From: Albifimbria verrucaria
Taxonomy: Eukaryota > Ascomycota > Sordariomycetes > Hypocreales > Stachybotryaceae
Assembly (NCBI GenBank): GCA_020081605.1
Contig: JAHREC010000045.1
Location: forward strand, 2,914,001-2,978,000
Length of the DNA: 64,000 bases
Reading direction: 5' to 3'
Positions 25,301 to 40,300 of the stretch are shown in pieces; position 1 is the stretch's first letter; every line of letters starts with the position of its first letter. Below the pieces are notes generated by a model. The model was given only the letters and a program-made list of their open reading frames with translations, did not search any database and was not told the origin of the DNA. The translations under genes were made by a program, and so were the position numbers.

Positions 25301-28300
25301 AGTGTTACTAAGGGGCACCCCGATTGGAACATTATTGATATATGACTCCTGACCGCTGAGTTTGTGAAGTGTACTGATGACCGAGTTTTCCGTTGGTCCG
25401 TATGCGTTATATAAACTCCCGGGAATGATGGCCGCTAGCTTGATTGCATCTGAGACATCAAATCGATCGCCACTAACACAAAGATATCCCATGGATTTAA
25501 ATATATCCGGGGAATCAGTAAGGCATTGTTTAACTAGTGCAGGTGGAAACATGGAAGCCTGGACTCTTTCACGTAGAAACAAGTTCCGAAGTGCACTAGT
25601 GTCTAACTTGGTGAAGTAGTCAACACAAACAATAGTGCCACCATGCAGCAGTGCGGCGTATATCTCCCATGTTGACATATCAAATGTAATCGTAGCCATA
25701 TGTGCTACTCGAGGTGTTCTTGGGAGGTCGGATGATAAATTACTATTCTTAATCAGTCGTACGATACCTCGATGCTCGATCATGACCCCTTTGGGCTTTC
25801 CGCTTGAGCCGGAAGTAAACAATATACAAGCGAGGCTCTGTGCAGATGGCATAGAAGCTGCAGCATCAATACTACCCTGCAGAGTAATAACAGCTTCATG
25901 AATTCGAACCAGCACAACGTCTGAAGGCAGTGACTCAGGAACTGATACGCTGGCGCCAAGAAGTACAAACTTGGGACCTGAAATCTCAGAGAGGATAGCA
26001 CTAACACGCGCTATGGGTACATTGACATCAAGCGGGAGATACATATGATTTGCTTTTAGAATCCCCAGGAAGGCGACAATAGTTTCGCACGAGCGCGGTG
26101 CCAGCACACCAATTGGCGTTTCTGCTGGTAGTTTCTGAAATCTCAGCCATGAGGCAAGCTTATCAGATTCCTGGTTCAGCTGCAAATATGTCAGAGTTGA
26201 GGAGCTGTCTGTAACCGCAGGTCTCCCAGGAAAACAAATGGCCTGTTCGTGAAAGAGATCCACCAGACTAGCGTCTCTGGGATATTCCGTTTTTGTGAAA
26301 TCAAGCAAGCCTCGGTGATACAATTCCATCAACCCATCGGTAAGCGGCAGAGCCGATATATTTGTCTCCGGGTTATCAAGCCCGTGGCTGAGTATTTGTT
26401 GGAAGACACTAATCATTCCACGGACCGTATCAGACGTGAATAAGTCAGCAGCATATAAAATGTTGCCCTTGAGTTTCCCTCTTCTTCAATCAAGTGGAAT
26501 TCTATATCAAATCGTGTTGTAGCTGCGCTTGGTAAAGGTTCAGTAGAAATACCTTCCAGCTGAACTTGTCCATTACCTTGTTGCGAATGCACAGCAAACA
26601 TCAGCTGCACCAACGGATTACGGGACGTGTCTCGAGATCCCGGTACCAATTCTGACACAATGCGCTCAAATGGTACGTCTTGGTTCTCGAATGCCATACT
26701 AACTGTGGATCTAACCTGCTCAACTAGTGATTCGAAGGTTTCATCTTCTTCCGTAATTGTGGCACGGATGCATTGCGTGTTAACAAAGAACCCGACAAGA
26801 TCCTCAAGCTCTGCTCGATTACGATTAGCTATAGGCGTTCCTATAGTTGCATCCAAGGAGCCAGTCATGCGATAATGGGTAGCCCGAAAGGCTGCCAAGA
26901 GAACCACAAATTGCGTTGCCTGACGGGATCGACAATAGGATTGTAGCTTCTCATACGTGGAAGTCTCAATGACAGTTGAAATTATGCCAGCATTACCAGA
27001 TATAGTAGTCGGTCTAACTTTATCGCATATAAAGCTAGCCGGTCGACTGCCATCTAGTTGCTGCCGCCAGTACGATAGTTGACGGTCATGCTCAGCCAAC
27101 TGCGACTCATGTCTTTGCCAGATGGCGAAGTCCCTATATTGAATAGGCAATGGCTCGAATTCATCCAAAGGATCTCGACCTTTGAGGGCTATAGCGTAGA
27201 AGGCAGTTAGTTCTCGCTGAAGAATTTCTATTGACCACCCGTCGTATACAACATGATGCATAACAAGAGATAAAATGTGATCTTCGTCACTTAAACATAG
27301 TAGGGATGGCCTCCACCCTGGCTCAGATGCCAGGTCAAACGGGCGACTTTGCTCCTGTTGTAGGATCTCTTCGTAGCACCACTCATTAGGCACTTCTAAA
27401 ACTCGAAGTGTCTTATCCTGATGCTGTTGGACAACCTGAACACCGACACCGCCACGCTCCTCAAGAGTTGTACGCAATGCCTCATGACGTATTTGGAGAG
27501 AATCAATTGCTCTGGTAAGCGCGTTGATATTGAGTGGTCCACGGAGTCGGACCGCAAGTGGCATGATGTACCATAATGACCCAAGCTCCAGCTTATCGAG
27601 GAACCATAAACGACCCTGTGCAAATGATTGCTCAACTGGACCATTATAAGGGTTTGCTTTGATAGGACTATGCTTACTGTAGCCCAAACGAATATTAGAA
27701 GCTAAATTCATGACAACTGGATGGTCGAATATGTCTTTAACGGATATGCTGGCATTCAACCTCCTGCTAAGACGTGCAGCCAGCCTTGTGGCCATGAGTG
27801 AATGTCCGCCAAGGTCGAAAAAGTTATCAGTTATTCCTACTTCCAAGCCAAGAACAACTGAGAATTCTTCACATAAGACTGCTTCCACTTCATTTCGTGG
27901 TGTCAGATAAACAGGTGATGACGCTTTTGTTCGCGGAGCGGCCTCTGCCTTTCGCGCCAATTCACGTCGATCTATCTTGCCGTTGATGTTAATTGGCAGC
28001 TGGTCTATAATCAAAATCTGAGCTGGAATCATGTAATGGGGAAGCAATGTTTCCAGAAACTCTCGAATTTGGCTTTCAAGACGCTGGTTTTGGCTTCGTT
28101 GCAGGGGACTATTGGTGAGCAAGGCAACCTTGGCAAAAGGCTCCGTGGGAAATTTGAATAGCACACGGGTTTGCTGGTTGTCAGTTGCATATCTGTGAAA
28201 CACAGCATCAAGCGCTCCATTCTGTGATCGCTGCCTAGCTGAGCTTAGTTCTACCCTGAACCCTGCCTCTTCGCCAATCTGTACAAGATCCGCTGCAGAA

Positions 28301-31300
28301 AAGCATGTAAGGCTTTCGGCTGTCTTTCGCAGTTCTGATATCCAAGATGAACCATCTTTGGAAGATTTACTGTCGTCTTTGCTATCGAGTGACTCTACCA
28401 AAAGTCGCTCCATAATGGTCCTCTGGTTCGGGATGTTGGATACTGGAATGGTGGTGACATTTGTGGACCTCTGCAACAAGCCGAGAAGTTTCATGCGATC
28501 TAGTTGGAGTTTCTCAAAATCAATCCACGCATCTGTTGAGATAGATCGCACCACGGGCTGTAGCAATTCCTGCTCTGGCCTTTTGATGTATACAACAGCT
28601 GCGTATCTGTACGCACTAAGCTCGTTCGTAGCCTTCATCAACTTTGGCAAAATCTCGACGTGGTATACAAAATTTGACAGTCGAGTAGTAAGTTCTGTGA
28701 AAAACGCCGGATCGACCAGCAGTTCTTCCTCGCGTCTCTCCATTTCGGCAATTTTCTTCTGGATATTTTCTCTGGTGGCGTTGGAGCCAAGATCATGCAA
28801 GGCTCTTGCTGCGAGAAATTGTCTGTTGATAGCATATGTTCGCATATCGCCAAAGAATAGGGTCTTGACACTTGATGAAGAAGCTAGATGTTCAATCAAC
28901 TGATAGAGATAGTCTCCTGAAGGGAAGTATTGAGCGACAGAGTTGGTTATAACTAGTTCGGCGCTCAATTCGAGTTTGGTGACCTCCATCGCGGTACCGA
29001 TATGAACATGCGCCAGATTAGCCAGCGAAGGAACGGATTTGATCCTGTTATTAACGAACGCAGCTGCTGAACTAGAAGGCTCAAGACCAACATATTCTTC
29101 GACCCCTTGTAGGTTAAAAAGAATCATACCAGTACCTACACCGATTTCTAGAACTCGGCCTGCTGGCTTCCCGTTGTGGAGAGTCAGTATTGTGTCATCA
29201 AGCCATTCTTGCATCTCCACTTGGCTGATCTCCGTGCCGTCGTACATCGAGGTCCATCCAAGGAAATCATTACCAACTTTCGATTGATCGATTTCCTCTA
29301 TCTCGGCATAACCCATTTCGAAATGATTGCTCCAGGCTTCTAACTGGTTGCTAGATTCTTGCTCCTTTTCCGTCTGATCCACTCGAACGGTAACGAATCC
29401 AACCATCTCTGGCTCTTCGATTCCCTGCTTACGAACAGCAATAGCAGCATCAATAACTTCGTCATGTGCAAGCAACGCTTGCTCAACCTCTGCTGCTTCG
29501 ATACGGTGACCTCGGATTTTTACTTGATTATCCATCCGGCCAAAGAATTCTATCTGGCCATCTTTGGGTCGGCAACGGGCCCTGTCGCCTGTGCGATACG
29601 CCGAAATGCTTTTCCCATTTATGGTGACTTGAATAAACCGGCCGTCGCTTAGCAAAGGATCGGTATAGCCTCGGGCAAGGCCATCTCCTATAACCACAAG
29701 TTCTCCCATTACACCAGCAGGAACAATCTTTTGCTGGGGATCCATTATGAAAGCACCAGAGTTGCTAACAGCTTTGCCAATTGGTACTCCGTTGATAAAC
29801 TGATCATATTCAGATATCTCGTAGATTGTGCTCATAACCGTGTTTTCTGTTGGGCCATATGCGTTGTAAACCCTACCTGATACTAGTTTCTGCGCCGCGA
29901 TAGCAACCTCGGCTTCTAGTCGGTCACCCCCAATGTAGAGGACTTCCAGGGCACCCAGAGAAGAGGCCATGGGAGTCAGGGATTGCTTTAATAGCGCAGG
30001 TGAGAAGATAGTCGCTTGTATGCGTTCGTCATTAAATATTTTATTCATAGCCGTTGGATCCAGAGTCGTGTAGTAGTCAATGCAGACCAAGGTGCCACCA
30101 TTCAATAAAGACAGATAAATTTCGAATGTTGCAGCATCGAAGGAAATATTGAATATATGAGCAACACGAGGTATAGGTGGGAGCTTTGTGACTACGTTAC
30201 TATGCTTAACAAGCCTAACAATGCCACGATGTTCAGTCATCACACCTTTTGGTTTTCCAGTTGACCCAGATGTGAACATGATATGGGCGAGGCTTGTTGC
30301 ATTTGGCTTCGTGAATTTCGACAAAAACTCCTTTCCTGGACTTTGCGAAAGGGCATCTTTGATTGACACGATACTCAGTTTCGGGAGATCTGTGGTCAGT
30401 TTACTGCCTGAACCGAGCAAGACAAGCACATTACCGTCCACTCCCGAAAGAATTGCTGCAAGTCGGGCTGTAGGTATATTGACATCAAGAGGAATGTACG
30501 GCTTGTTTGCCTTTAGAACTCCCAGAAACGCGATAATCGTCTCGCAAGATCGAGGAGCCAGCACCGCAATAGGCGCTCCAGCGGGAAGCTGTTGCTGCTG
30601 GATCCAGGCTGCAAGTAGGTCGGACTGTTGGTCCAGTTGCAAATAGGTTAATTCCGAGGATGGGTCTTTTATGGATATATTATCGGGATTTGCAGCAACT
30701 TGCTCGGCAAATACATCTATCACACTCGAGTCCCGGGGTAAATCGTTTTCTCGATTACGGTCATCGTATCATTACTTAACGTATCCGTTGGCCCGTCGGA
30801 AAGTGGTATAGATGCAATTGGGACCCCAGCGTGCTTGAGACCATGGGTAAGCAGTTGTTGAAAAACAGTGATAATATTTTGTATAGTGGCAGCTTCAAAC
30901 AGGTCTTTGGCGTAGAGTATTGTCCCACCGAGTTTACCCTCTTCTTGGAACAAATGAAACTCTAGATCAACTCGAGTGGTCGCAGGAGTTGTAATTCGTT
31001 CACTTACAAGGCCCTCCAATGGAATTCTGCCAAGATCATGCTGAGAATGTAGAGCAAATACAAGCTGAACTAATGGATTTCGTGATATATCTCCAGAGTT
31101 TGGCTGCAATGCTGCTACAATATTCTCAAACGGTACATCCTGGTTATCAAAAGCGGCTGTTACCGTAGTTCGAACTTGTTTAACAAGGTTATCAAATGTC
31201 TCATCTTCTTCGATCATAATGCGGATACACTGGGCATTCACAAAGAACCCGATAAGGTCTTCAAGTTCTGACCTATTGCGGTTGGCAATAGGAGTTCCAA

Positions 31301-34300
31301 TAGTCGCATCTTCGATACCTGTGAACCTGAAGTGTGTGCCGCGGAATACTGCAAGCAATACCGCAAATGAAGTAACATGGTTGACACGACAATAAGCTTG
31401 TAAATTGTGATACGCAGAGCCTTCAATGGTGAGATGGGCGAAGCCAGCCTCGCCTGAAGGTATAGCCTGTCGCGGTTTGTCACATAAAAACTCAGCAGGT
31501 ATACTATTTTTCAACTGTTTGATCCAATAGGCCAGTTGTTTTTGTTGTTCCATAACTTGGATATCCGTTTTCTGCCACAAAGCGAAATCACGATACTGAA
31601 TTGGTAAAGGGTTCACTCGGGACAGTGGAGCATCTCCCCGAAGCGCCGCTGCGTAGAACTGACTCAGCTCCCGACGTAAGATGTCAACTGACCAGCCGTC
31701 AGAAATAATGTGGTGCATAACTATAGATAGTATATGGTCATCTTGACCAAGCCTATAAAGTTTCACCCTCCATCCTGCCTCAAGGGCCAGGTTGAAGGTG
31801 GTTGTTTGTTCATCCAGAAGAGGCTGGGCATAGTCAGTCCCATTACGCTCATCAGAAATATCAATGACGTCTAATTTTCTGTCGAGGAATGGATGAACAA
31901 CCTGCATGCCAATTCCATCTTCGTCTATAAATGTCGTTCTTAAAGTTTCATGGCGTTCCTGAAGGGCATTTATCGCAATGTTTAATGCATCAACTCGCAA
32001 CGGCCCCCGAAGCCGCGCTCCTAGAGGCATGAGATACCATTTTGAACCTGTGTTCAACTTTTCGAGAAACCATAGGCGACCTTGAGCAAAAGACTGACGA
32101 ACCGGCCCTGTATACGGCACCGGTGTGATAGGAATGTGTGTGCTCGAACCAACATGTATAATTGCAGCCAGATCGACGAGAACTGGCTGTTCAAAGACAT
32201 CTTTAACAGAGATATTGGCGTGAAGCCTTCTGTTAATCCGAGCGGCAAGTTTCGTAGCCATTAGGGAATGGCCGCCAAGATCGAAGAAATTATCTGTGAT
32301 CCCAATATCCATACCAAGGACATTCGCATATTCTTCACAAAGTGCAGCCTCAATCTCGTTGCGTGGTGCCACGGTTTCAGATACAGTTCTCGTTCTCGGA
32401 AGATATAGTGCTCTTCTTGTAAGCTCTTGCCGATCGATTTTACCATTTGAATTAAGTGGCAGATAGTCAACTACAATGATTTGGGTTGGTATCATGTAGG
32501 AAGGTAGAGTTGTTTGCAAACTCTTTCGTATATTTCTTTCCATTGTGCCCGTCAAGTTGGACATGACATTTTCGGGTCCGCCCTCTGATACTCTTGGCTC
32601 GCTTTCAGCGGTGATTTGGACAAAACTGACAAGGTCTGCTGGTTGATCCTGGGCTTTTCTTATTACAACGATCGCATCACGAACCTCGACCAGGCTGGTA
32701 ATAGCTTGCTCAACCTCGGCGATCTCAATCCGATATCCACGAACTTTGACTTGGTTATCTAGACGGCCGATGAATTCAATTTCACCGTTGGCTATCCGGT
32801 ATCTTGCCCGATCACCTGTCCGATACGCTCGGACTGTCCGGCCTTCAACAGTGGCATAAACGAAACAATTCTCATCCATCGAGGAATCGGTATAACCGCG
32901 AGCTAGGCCATCTCCAGTAACCACAAGCTCGCCTATAACACCCGGAGGTAATATCTGCTGCCGAGAATCCATAACGTAAGCGCCTGAATTATGAATAGCA
33001 GTTCCTATTGGCACACCGTTGACGCAACGTTCATCATGGCTCATAACGAAGAGTGTACTGAAGGTTGTGTTTTCTGTAGGCCCATAGGCATTACAGAGCT
33101 CTCCTTTCACTAATTTGTATGCTTCAAAAGCCTCATTCGGCCGCATCGTGTCACCGCCTATGAGTAAAACATCCAGACTGCCGAGGATAGACGGCATTTC
33201 CTCTAAAATTTGACGTAGCAAAGCCGCAGTGAAGAAAGATGTGTTGATTTGATTGGCTGTTATCGCATCTCTAAGACGAGAAAGATTCAGAACTGTCATT
33301 TGATCAAGGCAAACCACAGTGCCGCCGTTAAGGAGCGCCGAGTAGATTTCCCACGTTGTAGCATCAAATGCTAAGTTTGATATATGCGCTACCTTGACTC
33401 CAGTTGATGCCTGCAACTGCCGCACATTATTCTTTACAAGCCTCACAATTCCTCTATGTTCGATCATTACCCCTTTAGGGCGGCCTGTTGAGCCAGATGT
33501 GAACATAACATAGGCAAGGCTAGTTGGAAGGGGCAAGCAACTCCCTTTACTCCATTTTCTTCCAGACTACGATGACCTAATGCCTCGCTGATCCGTACCA
33601 TATTAATTCCAGCCAATTTGGTATCAGGAATTGAAACATTTGTGCCAATAAATATCAGTATGCTATCAGAAACCTGAGCTGAGATATCCTCGAGGCGCGC
33701 TGTGGGAATATTGGTATCGAATGGTAAGTAGGCTAAGTTTGCCTTGAGGATTGCAAGAAAAGCAATTATTGTTTCACAGGACCTTGGAGCAAGAACTCCG
33801 ACGATTGTTTCGGGAGCCAGCTTACGTTTTCGTAGCCAGACAGCGAGTGTCTCTGACTGGTCATTCAGTTGCTTATAAGTTAGACTCAACAACGAATCCT
33901 TAACTGCAATTGCATGGGGACAGCTAGCGACCTGTTCGAGGAAGACCTCGATCACATTAGAATCTCGTGGATACTCTGGCTCATTGCATGTGAGAAGTCC
34001 TGTTTCACGTAAAGCTGGCAGCCCATCCACAAGGCTAAGGACTGCTATCGGCGTTTGCGGCTGGTCCAGACTACGGCGCAATACCTCCTGGAACAGACCA
34101 ACTATGGTCTGCACTGTTTTTCCTCGAATAAATCTGTGGAGTAAAATATGGTTCCTCGTAACCTATTATCCTCTTGGAAGAGATGAAATTCAAGATCAAA
34201 TCTTGTGGTCGGAGTGAAGGGTAGGGTTATGCCTGTTAAGCCTTCAAGCTGGATTTTTCCAACATCTTTCTGTGAATGAACCGCAAATATCAACTGCACC

Positions 34301-37300
34301 AACGGATTCCGTGATATATCCCTTGATCCAGGCAGTAGATTAGATACCACTTTCTCAAATGGAATATCTTGATTTTCCAATGCAGATGTTATAGTTGATC
34401 GCACCTGTTGAACTAGCCCATCAAATGTTTGGTTTTGATCAATGAAAATTCTCATACATTGGGTGTTGACAAAGAAACCGATTAAGTCCTCTACTTCTGA
34501 TCTATTACGATTAGCAGTTGGTGTGCCGATAGTAGCATCATTATCACCAGTTAAGCGGAAATGTGTAGCGCGGAATGCTGCGAGTAACACATTGAATAAT
34601 GTGAGCTGATGCCTACGGCAAAACGCTAGAAGAGTCTCATAAGTCTGACCCTCGATAGAAATTTCAACTAAATCGCCAGAGCCGGAGAGTTTGGATGGCC
34701 TTGGCTTGTCGCATAATAGTGTGGCTGGGTGGCTGCCTTCTAATTCTTTTCGCCAGTATGCTAGCTGTTGTTCATATGCAGCCATCTGAGCCTCTAGTTT
34801 CTCCCACATAGCGAAGTCGCGATATTGGATTATGAGTGGTGGGACTTTCGATAGAGGGTCCTCACCACGAAGAGCCGAACTATAGAATGTAGCGAGCTCG
34901 CGTTGTAAAACCTCGAAAGACGACCCATCGGATATGATATGGTGCATAATGATTGAAAGCACATGTTCTGTCCTACTCAACCGAAGAACAGCGACACGCC
35001 AAGCTGTTTCTGAGCCCAAGTCAAAAGGCTCCAACTGCTCTTGCCTCAAAACGTCTTGATAATTCGAGTTAGAGACGTCAACTACACGAATCTGCTTTAT
35101 GCGGGTTGTTGAATGAACAATTTGTACCCCGACACCGTCCTTCTCCATAAACGTCGTCCGTAGGGTCTCATGACGCTGCACAAGAGCGTTCAGGGCTATT
35201 TGAAGAGCATCAAGCTGAAGCAGACCACTCAAACGCACCGCAATTGGCATGTGATAACCCGAAGAGTTGCCAAGTTCAAGCTGGTGTAGAAACCAGAGGC
35301 GACCTTGTGCAAATGACTGCTGCACTGGGCCATTGTAAGGTTGGGAGATGATAGGACTATATTTGGTGGAAGTCTCTAGGACTGTGGCGGCCAAGTCACT
35401 GATAACTGGGTACTCGAATATGTTTTTGACGGATATTCGGGAGCGGACGCGATGACTAAGTCGCGCTGCAAGTTTTGTTGCCATCAGAGAATGCCCGCCC
35501 AAGTCAAAGAAATTGTCGTTGATTCCAACATTTATGCCAAGAACATCACTAAACTCCCCACAGAGAATAGCCTCCACCTCATTTCGGGGTGCAACATGAT
35601 CAGCTGAAGTTCTACTCTCTTTGGTGGTTTGGGCCCGTTGAGTGAGTCGACGACGATCCACTTTACCATTAGCATTGATTGGCAGTTGTTGAAGAGCAAT
35701 AATCTGAACTGGTATCATATATGATGGCAGTAAACTCTGCAGGTATTCTCGAATTTGTGTTTCTATTTTCCGATTCCGTTGTCGCTGGAGCGGGCTGTTG
35801 GTCAATAGGTTCGCCGGACGACCTTCATGCTCCGTAGGAAAGCAAAATTGTACCCGAGCATTCTTATGAATCGACTTCACACGATGGAAAATGACGTCGA
35901 CTGCACCTCGCTGGGATCGTTGACGTGCACAGCTAAACTCGACGCGAAAGCCTGCCTCCTTACCGATTTGCACGAGGTCGAATGGTGAGAGCGAGTCATT
36001 CATCTTAGCCTTCTCGTGAACACCCGAGATCCAGATTTTCCCGTCTGTAGAATTGGTCTCAGCGTTATTATCGAGTGACTCGAGGACTAGTCGCTCGAAA
36101 ATGGTCCTGCTGTAGGGAATATTGCCCACAGGTACTGCCTGCACACTGATGGAAGATTTCAGAAGAGTTCGAAGCCCATCTCGATCGAGCCCCGCCCCTT
36201 TGAAATCCATCCATGCATCAGGACTGATTGCATGAACAAATGGCTTTGTCTGTTCGTTTGAACCTCCCACGTGGATAACAGCCTGGTATCGGTATGCGCT
36301 GAGCTCATTGGTGGATTTCATCAACTTAGGCAAGACCTCAACATGCCAAATGCAGTCGGGGAACTCGCTTTTAAGTCCTGTAAAGAACGATGGATCTACA
36401 AGGAACTCCTCCTCCCTGTCTTCAAGCTCCAGAATCTTATGCCTGATACCAGATTTAGTGGCTGCCAAGCCTAAAGAATGTAGGGCCCTAGAGGTTAGAA
36501 AGTCCTGATTGATAGCCCAAGATCGAATGTCACCGAAGACAATTCGCTTCACTTCAGGGATCTGGATGAGGGTATGGATAACCTGAAGGAGATACTCGCG
36601 GCTGGGGAAATATTGCGCGACGGAGTTAATCACCACAACGTCCGCTCTAAGACCTTCGAGTTTGGTCACATCAGTTGCAGTGCCGACATAGACCTGCGCC
36701 CTACCGGTAACAGCAGGTACGGACCGAATCTTGCCATTAACAAAGTTGACCGCAGAGCTGGAGGGATCAAGTCCAACGTAGTGCTCCAAGCCCTTGCCCA
36801 AGTTGAATAAGATCATGCCGCTGCCTGTGCCAATCTCTAGCACTCGACCTGCAGGTGCCCCATCAAGGATTGTGCTCATAGTATCATCCAGCCACTCTTG
36901 CATTTCTATTTTATCGATATCCTTACCGTTGTACATGGAGACCCACCCCATAAAGTCGTTCCCGACAGAAGACAAGTCGATTGTCTCGATATCGACGTAT
37001 GTACTGGTCTCGAAATGATTCCCCAGCCTTCCACTTGATTGGTTATCTCATCCTGGGAGACCTGAGGTATTTCCTCATCTCGTGCCGCTATGAAACTGAC
37101 CATCTCAACCTCTTCGTGCTCTTGCTTTCGGATCACAATCGCCGCATCGCGGATGAGGGGATGTCGGAGAAGGGCTTTTTCAACTTCAGCTGGCTCAACA
37201 CGGAAGCCTCGAATTTTAACTTGCTGGTCTATTCGACCAAAAACTCGATTTGGGCATCACCAGGACGATATCTCGCACGATCGCCAGTCCGATACGCCCT

Positions 37301-40300
37301 CAGTGTCTTTTCACCTACAGTAACTTCAATGAACCGACCCTGGTCCAGGCTTTTTCAGTATAACCACGGGCCACACCGTCACCCGTTAAAACTAGCTCGC
37401 CCATAACACCAATGGGCACAAGACTTTGGCTTGGATCTAATACTAGAGCTCCTGAGTTGCTAATTGCATGTCCGACTGGAACACCATTTACACACAGCTC
37501 TTGCGAATGCATATGGAAGGCTGTGCTGTATACTGTATTCTCTGTGTGTCCAAGTGCATTAATTATACCGCCCTTCGCTAAAGACTGTGCAGCAAAAGCA
37601 TCTTGAACATCGAGTCGATCGCCTGATGCGAAGAGAAGCTCCAGTTCTTTAAGGATTGATGGAGATTCAGTAATACATTGCTTCAAGAGCGCTGGGGTAA
37701 ACATAGCGGCTCTTATTTTCTCCTGCTCGAACACACGCTTCAGCAGGACCATATCTAAAACCGTAGTATGGTCAATGCATATCAACGAGCCTCCGTTGAG
37801 TAGTGCTGTGTATATCTCCCAAGTAGCAGCGTCGAAGGCCAGATTAGCAATATGAGCTACGGGAACGGCAGACAGTGCCTGAGTCTGAATATTCGTGTTC
37901 TTCACTAGGCGGACAATGCCTCGGTGCTCAACCATAACGCCCTTTGGGTTACCTGTGGATCCAGATGTGAACATAACGTAGGCCAAGCTTGTCGCAGTGG
38001 GTTCAGGATGTTCTTTAGCGTCTCCTACTCTGTATTCGTTGTCTCTCGCCTTGCTTATCGCCAGGAATTCCACGTCCTCCAGCTTTATCGCCGGTATGGA
38101 TATATTTGCACCGGTCAGGATAAGCTTTTTCCCTTGATTGATGACAAGATGCTTTCAAGGCGGCCCAATGGAGCGTTTATGTCCAGGGGCAGGTAGGCCA
38201 AGTTGGCCTTAAGTATTCCTAGCAAAGCTACAATAGCCTCGCATGAGCGTGGAGCTAGCACTCCAACCATACTCTCCGGATGAAATCCCTGTTGGTTTAA
38301 CCACCCCGCCAACTGATCTGTTTGTTGATCCAGCTCTGCGTATGTCAACTCTGATGTACTATCCTTCACTGCGATAGCATCGCCACACAGAGCAGCCTGC
38401 TTGCGGAAGAGATGGGTAATACTCGAATCTCTTGGATAATCGCTATGTGCTACCTGAACCAGTTGCTCTTCAAATAGTGTTGAAAGATTATTAGTAAGAG
38501 GCATGGAGGCAATCGGTACTTCAGGTTCTGCAAGCCCTCGGCGGAGAACTTCATGGAAGACTGCTTCCATCGAATGAATTGAAGCAGGATTGAAGAGCTC
38601 GTTAGAGAACATAATGACACCACGGAGGAGTCCCTTTGTTGGAAAAAATGGAATTCGAGATCAAAACGTGACGTTTTTGCAACATTTAGAGGCTCTGAAT
38701 CCAGGTCTCCAAGCTGTAGAAGACCAAGGTCTGTCTGATAATGTACAGCTAACGTAATTTGCACGAGAGGGTGGCGGGAGACATCGCGAGCTCCGGGTTT
38801 CAATTCAGCTACTAATCGATCGAATGGAACGTCCTGGTTGGCAGCTGCAGCAGCCATCGTAGAAACAACCTGCTTCACTAATGTTGCGAACGTCTCATCG
38901 TCTGCCATTCGAACACGAATGCATTGAAGGTTAACGAAGAAACCAACGACATCTTCAAGCTCTTGGCGATTCCTATTGGCGATTGGCGTCCCAATAGTTG
39001 CATCTTCGTCGCCAGTAAGACGAAAATGTGCTGCCCGAAAAGCAGCAAAAAGAACAGAGAAGGGCGTGGTATGGTTGTCTTTGCAGAATTGATGCAGTTG
39101 TTCATACAAAATCCCTTCTAGAATAAACTCGTGTACATCTGCAGTTCCTGAAGGAACAGCGGGGCGAGGTTTATCGGAAAGCAGAGTAGCAGGTTTACTC
39201 CCGTCAAGCTGATCTTTCCAGTAGGCCAATTGCCTGTCTTGCTCTGCAATTTGGGTTTCCTCCCTCTGCCACAGTGCGAAGTCTCGATAATGAATAGGCA
39301 AAGGACTTACTTGCGATAGAGGCTCTTTTCCTTCAAGGCTAGCCGAGTAAAATACAGCCAGCTCGCGCTGGAGAATCTCAAGAGACCAGCCGTCAGAGAT
39401 AATATGGTGCATAACTATAGAGAGCACATGATAATCCTTGCTTAGACGAATAATTACTGGACGCCAGCCAGGCTCAGTTTCTAAATCAAATGGCGTTGAC
39501 GTTTCCTTCCGCAAAACTTGCATTAGGTCTTCCTCAGATCCTCCACTGATGTCGATTATCCGTAGGACTTTCGGCACGAACGAGTGAACAGTCTGGATAT
39601 TCACTCCATCTTTCTGCTGAAAGGTTGTACGTAACACTTCATGGCGCGCCTCCAGTGCTAGGAGCGCCGCGGCAACTGCTTCCACATTCAGACTTCCTCG
39701 AATGCGAGTAGCAAATGATGAGAGATACCATGTGAGACCGGGATACAGCCGCTCGAGGAACCAAAGTCTGGCCTGAGCAAAAGACTGTTGAACTGGCCCT
39801 TCATATGGCCGACGGTTAATTGGGCTATGTTTGTTCGAGCCCTGCCGCAAAGTCGATGCTAGCTCAAACAGTGTAGGCCGGTCGAACACATCCTTAACTG
39901 TCACGGAAACGTCTAATTTCCGACTGACTCGCGCTGCAAGCTTCATTGCTAGTAAGGAGTGTCCACCAAGGTCGAAAAAATTGTCATTTATGCCAACTTC
40001 GATCCCAAGTACTGCTGCAAATTCGTCACACAACGCAGCCTCGATCTCATTACGAGGCGCCATTTTTAAAGAATTGTCCATGGCTAGGCTGTTTTTGGGT
40101 GCCGCCTGAGCTATGCGGCTGAGTTCACGACGGTCAATCTTACCATTGACGTTAAGAGGCATTCGATCAACCACTATGATGCTCATTGGCACCATGTATG
40201 GCGGTAATAACGCTCGCAGTCGTTGCCATACTTTCCTTTCTATCGGTACGTCTGTACCACTTCCATGCCCTCCGCCTTGACTCCTTTGAGAGTGAGTAGA

